Source: Bacillota bacterium (GTDB lineage Bacteria; Bacillota; Clostridia; Christensenellales; UBA1242). From it: a DNA stretch of 12,039 nt. Below, piece by piece: positions 11,526 through 12,039 of this stretch (within the stretch, counting starts at the first letter, position 1; each line of letters opens with the position of its first letter). Below the pieces are notes generated by a model. It was given only the letters and a program-made list of their open reading frames with translations. It was not told where the DNA came from and searched no databases. The stretch is taken from assembly GCA_009787915.1 (NCBI GenBank), contig WQSK01000028.1, positions 1 through 12,039 of the forward strand, given 5' to 3'. Position numbers and translations under genes: made by a program.

Positions 11526-12039
11526 CACTTTTGCATCTTCGGTTTTGCTGATAACAATATTTGCCGCAGCCACCCGTGCAATTGGCTTTTTCTTTCGTAT
11601 ATTCTTGTCGCGCGTACTTGGTGCCGAGATGCTTGGCGTTTACCAAATCGCTATGGCGTTTTTTATGGTGCTGTTGACCCTTGTGTCATCGGGGCTTCCC
11701 CTTGCTATATCAAAACGTGTTGCTACTAAACAGCACGGAGGTGTCGTGCCCGCAGGTTTGGTTATAGGAATAATAACAAGCGTCATCGCCTGTGCCATAG
11801 TTTTAATCTTCAGCCACTTCTTTGGATTCTTGTTCACGGACGAGAGGGTCATATTGATTCTGATTGTGTTATTACCCTCTGTTATTGCAGCGAGTGTCTA
11901 CGCCGTAATCCGCGCCGTTTGGTGGGGGGAACGTAGATATTTCCTTTTGGGGGCAACCGAACTTGCTGAACAAATATTCAGAATTATCGTCTTTGTCATA
12001 ATGTTGGCACTCGCGTTCAAGTTCACCGATATGGCGGGG
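11500..12039 (+). CDS. SpoVB/MurJ-type polysaccharide flippase of the MOP superfamily (partial; continues beyond right edge)
   Basis: The first 180 codons, from ATG 11500, are present. After a short basic start (MRKLNLNANTF) come repeated hydrophobic helices. The family-typical beginning is clear: AIGFFFRIFLSRVLGAEMLG (about 28-47), then LLTLVSSGLPLAISKRVATK (58-77). SpoVB-like members of the MOP superfamily move lipid-linked glycans across the membrane for cell-wall, spore-cortex or capsule building. A LicD enzyme and LysM-like protein nearby fit an envelope theme. Upstream codons stay open to GTG 11458, but ATG 11500 gives a normal short N-terminus. CATACC (11487-11492) lies 7 nt before the ATG, without a clear -35. 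It is divergent from the LysM-like gene with only 10 nt between start codons. Confidence 0.93.
   Translation, partial: MRKLNLNANTFASSVLLITIFAAATRAIGFFFRIFLSRVLGAEMLGVYQIAMAFFMVLLTLVSSGLPLAISKRVATKQHGGVVPAGLVIGIITSVIACAIVLIFSHFFGFLFTDERVILILIVLLPSVIAASVYAVIRAVWWGERRYFLLGATELAEQIFRIIVFVIMLALAFKFTDMAG

Noticed and set aside
11490..11573. 86-aa version of the LysM-like protein
   Set aside because: The added 28 residues are antisense to the start of the SpoVB-type gene and do not belong to the LysM module.
1..12039. Recoded TGA (Gly or Trp) as in some reduced bacteria
   Set aside because: Trp is encoded by TGG throughout, and TGA ends several genes (YbhN-like, both 66-aa genes, the LysM-like gene) at sensible positions.
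1..12039. CRISPR array, insertion sequence or integrase gene
   Set aside because: There is no regularly spaced repeat set and no transposase or recombinase motif in any frame; the only clear long repeats are the tRNA-derived ones.

Overview
The window reads as a compact stretch of a Gram-positive-type (Bacillota/Clostridia-like) chromosome of moderate GC content, judged by eye. The pointers are a SpoVB/MurJ-type flippase, a LicD-family transferase, a YbhN/MprF-type membrane protein, a single-pass surface protein and a tRNA-Ser with an encoded CCA end. TGA is a stop, so the standard bacterial code applies. No finer placement is possible from sequence alone.

Layout. Positions 1-2939 (minus) hold the first 979 codons of a secreted, membrane-anchored protein with about four beta-sandwich modules; it runs off the left edge. 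Upstream of it is a tiny ferritin-like helical protein (2994-3209, minus). Divergent from that is an unrecognised 545-residue single-pass membrane protein (3259-4896, plus) that contains a run of nine G. Next is a tRNA-Ser(GCU) locus (4904-5667). It has an intact gene (5503-5594), a perfect 78-bp copy of its 3' part 599 bp away, and a 23-bp copy of its 5' end with a good promoter. Between the 78-bp repeats sits one small Cys-rich gene (5025-5336), which makes the locus look like a mini-element or a scarred duplication. Then follow an HD-domain phosphohydrolase (5734-6369, plus), a YbhN/MprF-like integral membrane protein (6332-7552, minus), a LicD-family enzyme (7618-8436, plus), a YgjV-family membrane protein (8452-9126, minus) and an FMN-binding split-barrel protein with a Cys-rich tail (9156-9638, minus). 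A plus-strand run has a 66-aa charged protein and YraN (9765-10320), then a 66-aa helical protein and a cupin (10366-10907). A minus-strand pair has a LysM-like mini-protein and a protein with a Cys/His/Asp arrangement (10894-11489). A SpoVB-type flippase begins at 11500 and runs off the right edge. Cell-envelope functions dominate: LicD, YbhN, SpoVB, LysM and the surface protein.

The most striking property is how genes start. At least nine genes have a sigma70-type -35/-10 pair placed so that transcription would begin at, or within a few bases of, the ATG, which predicts leaderless mRNAs. Genes inside transcription units start by ATGA overlap or one base after a stop, without a Shine-Dalgarno sequence. 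The split-barrel gene is the one clear exception: it has a short leader, a strong Shine-Dalgarno sequence and an operator-like palindrome inside its promoter. In two places divergent promoters share a self-complementary -35 block. Several convergent genes overlap at their 3' ends, and I see no convincing intrinsic terminator.
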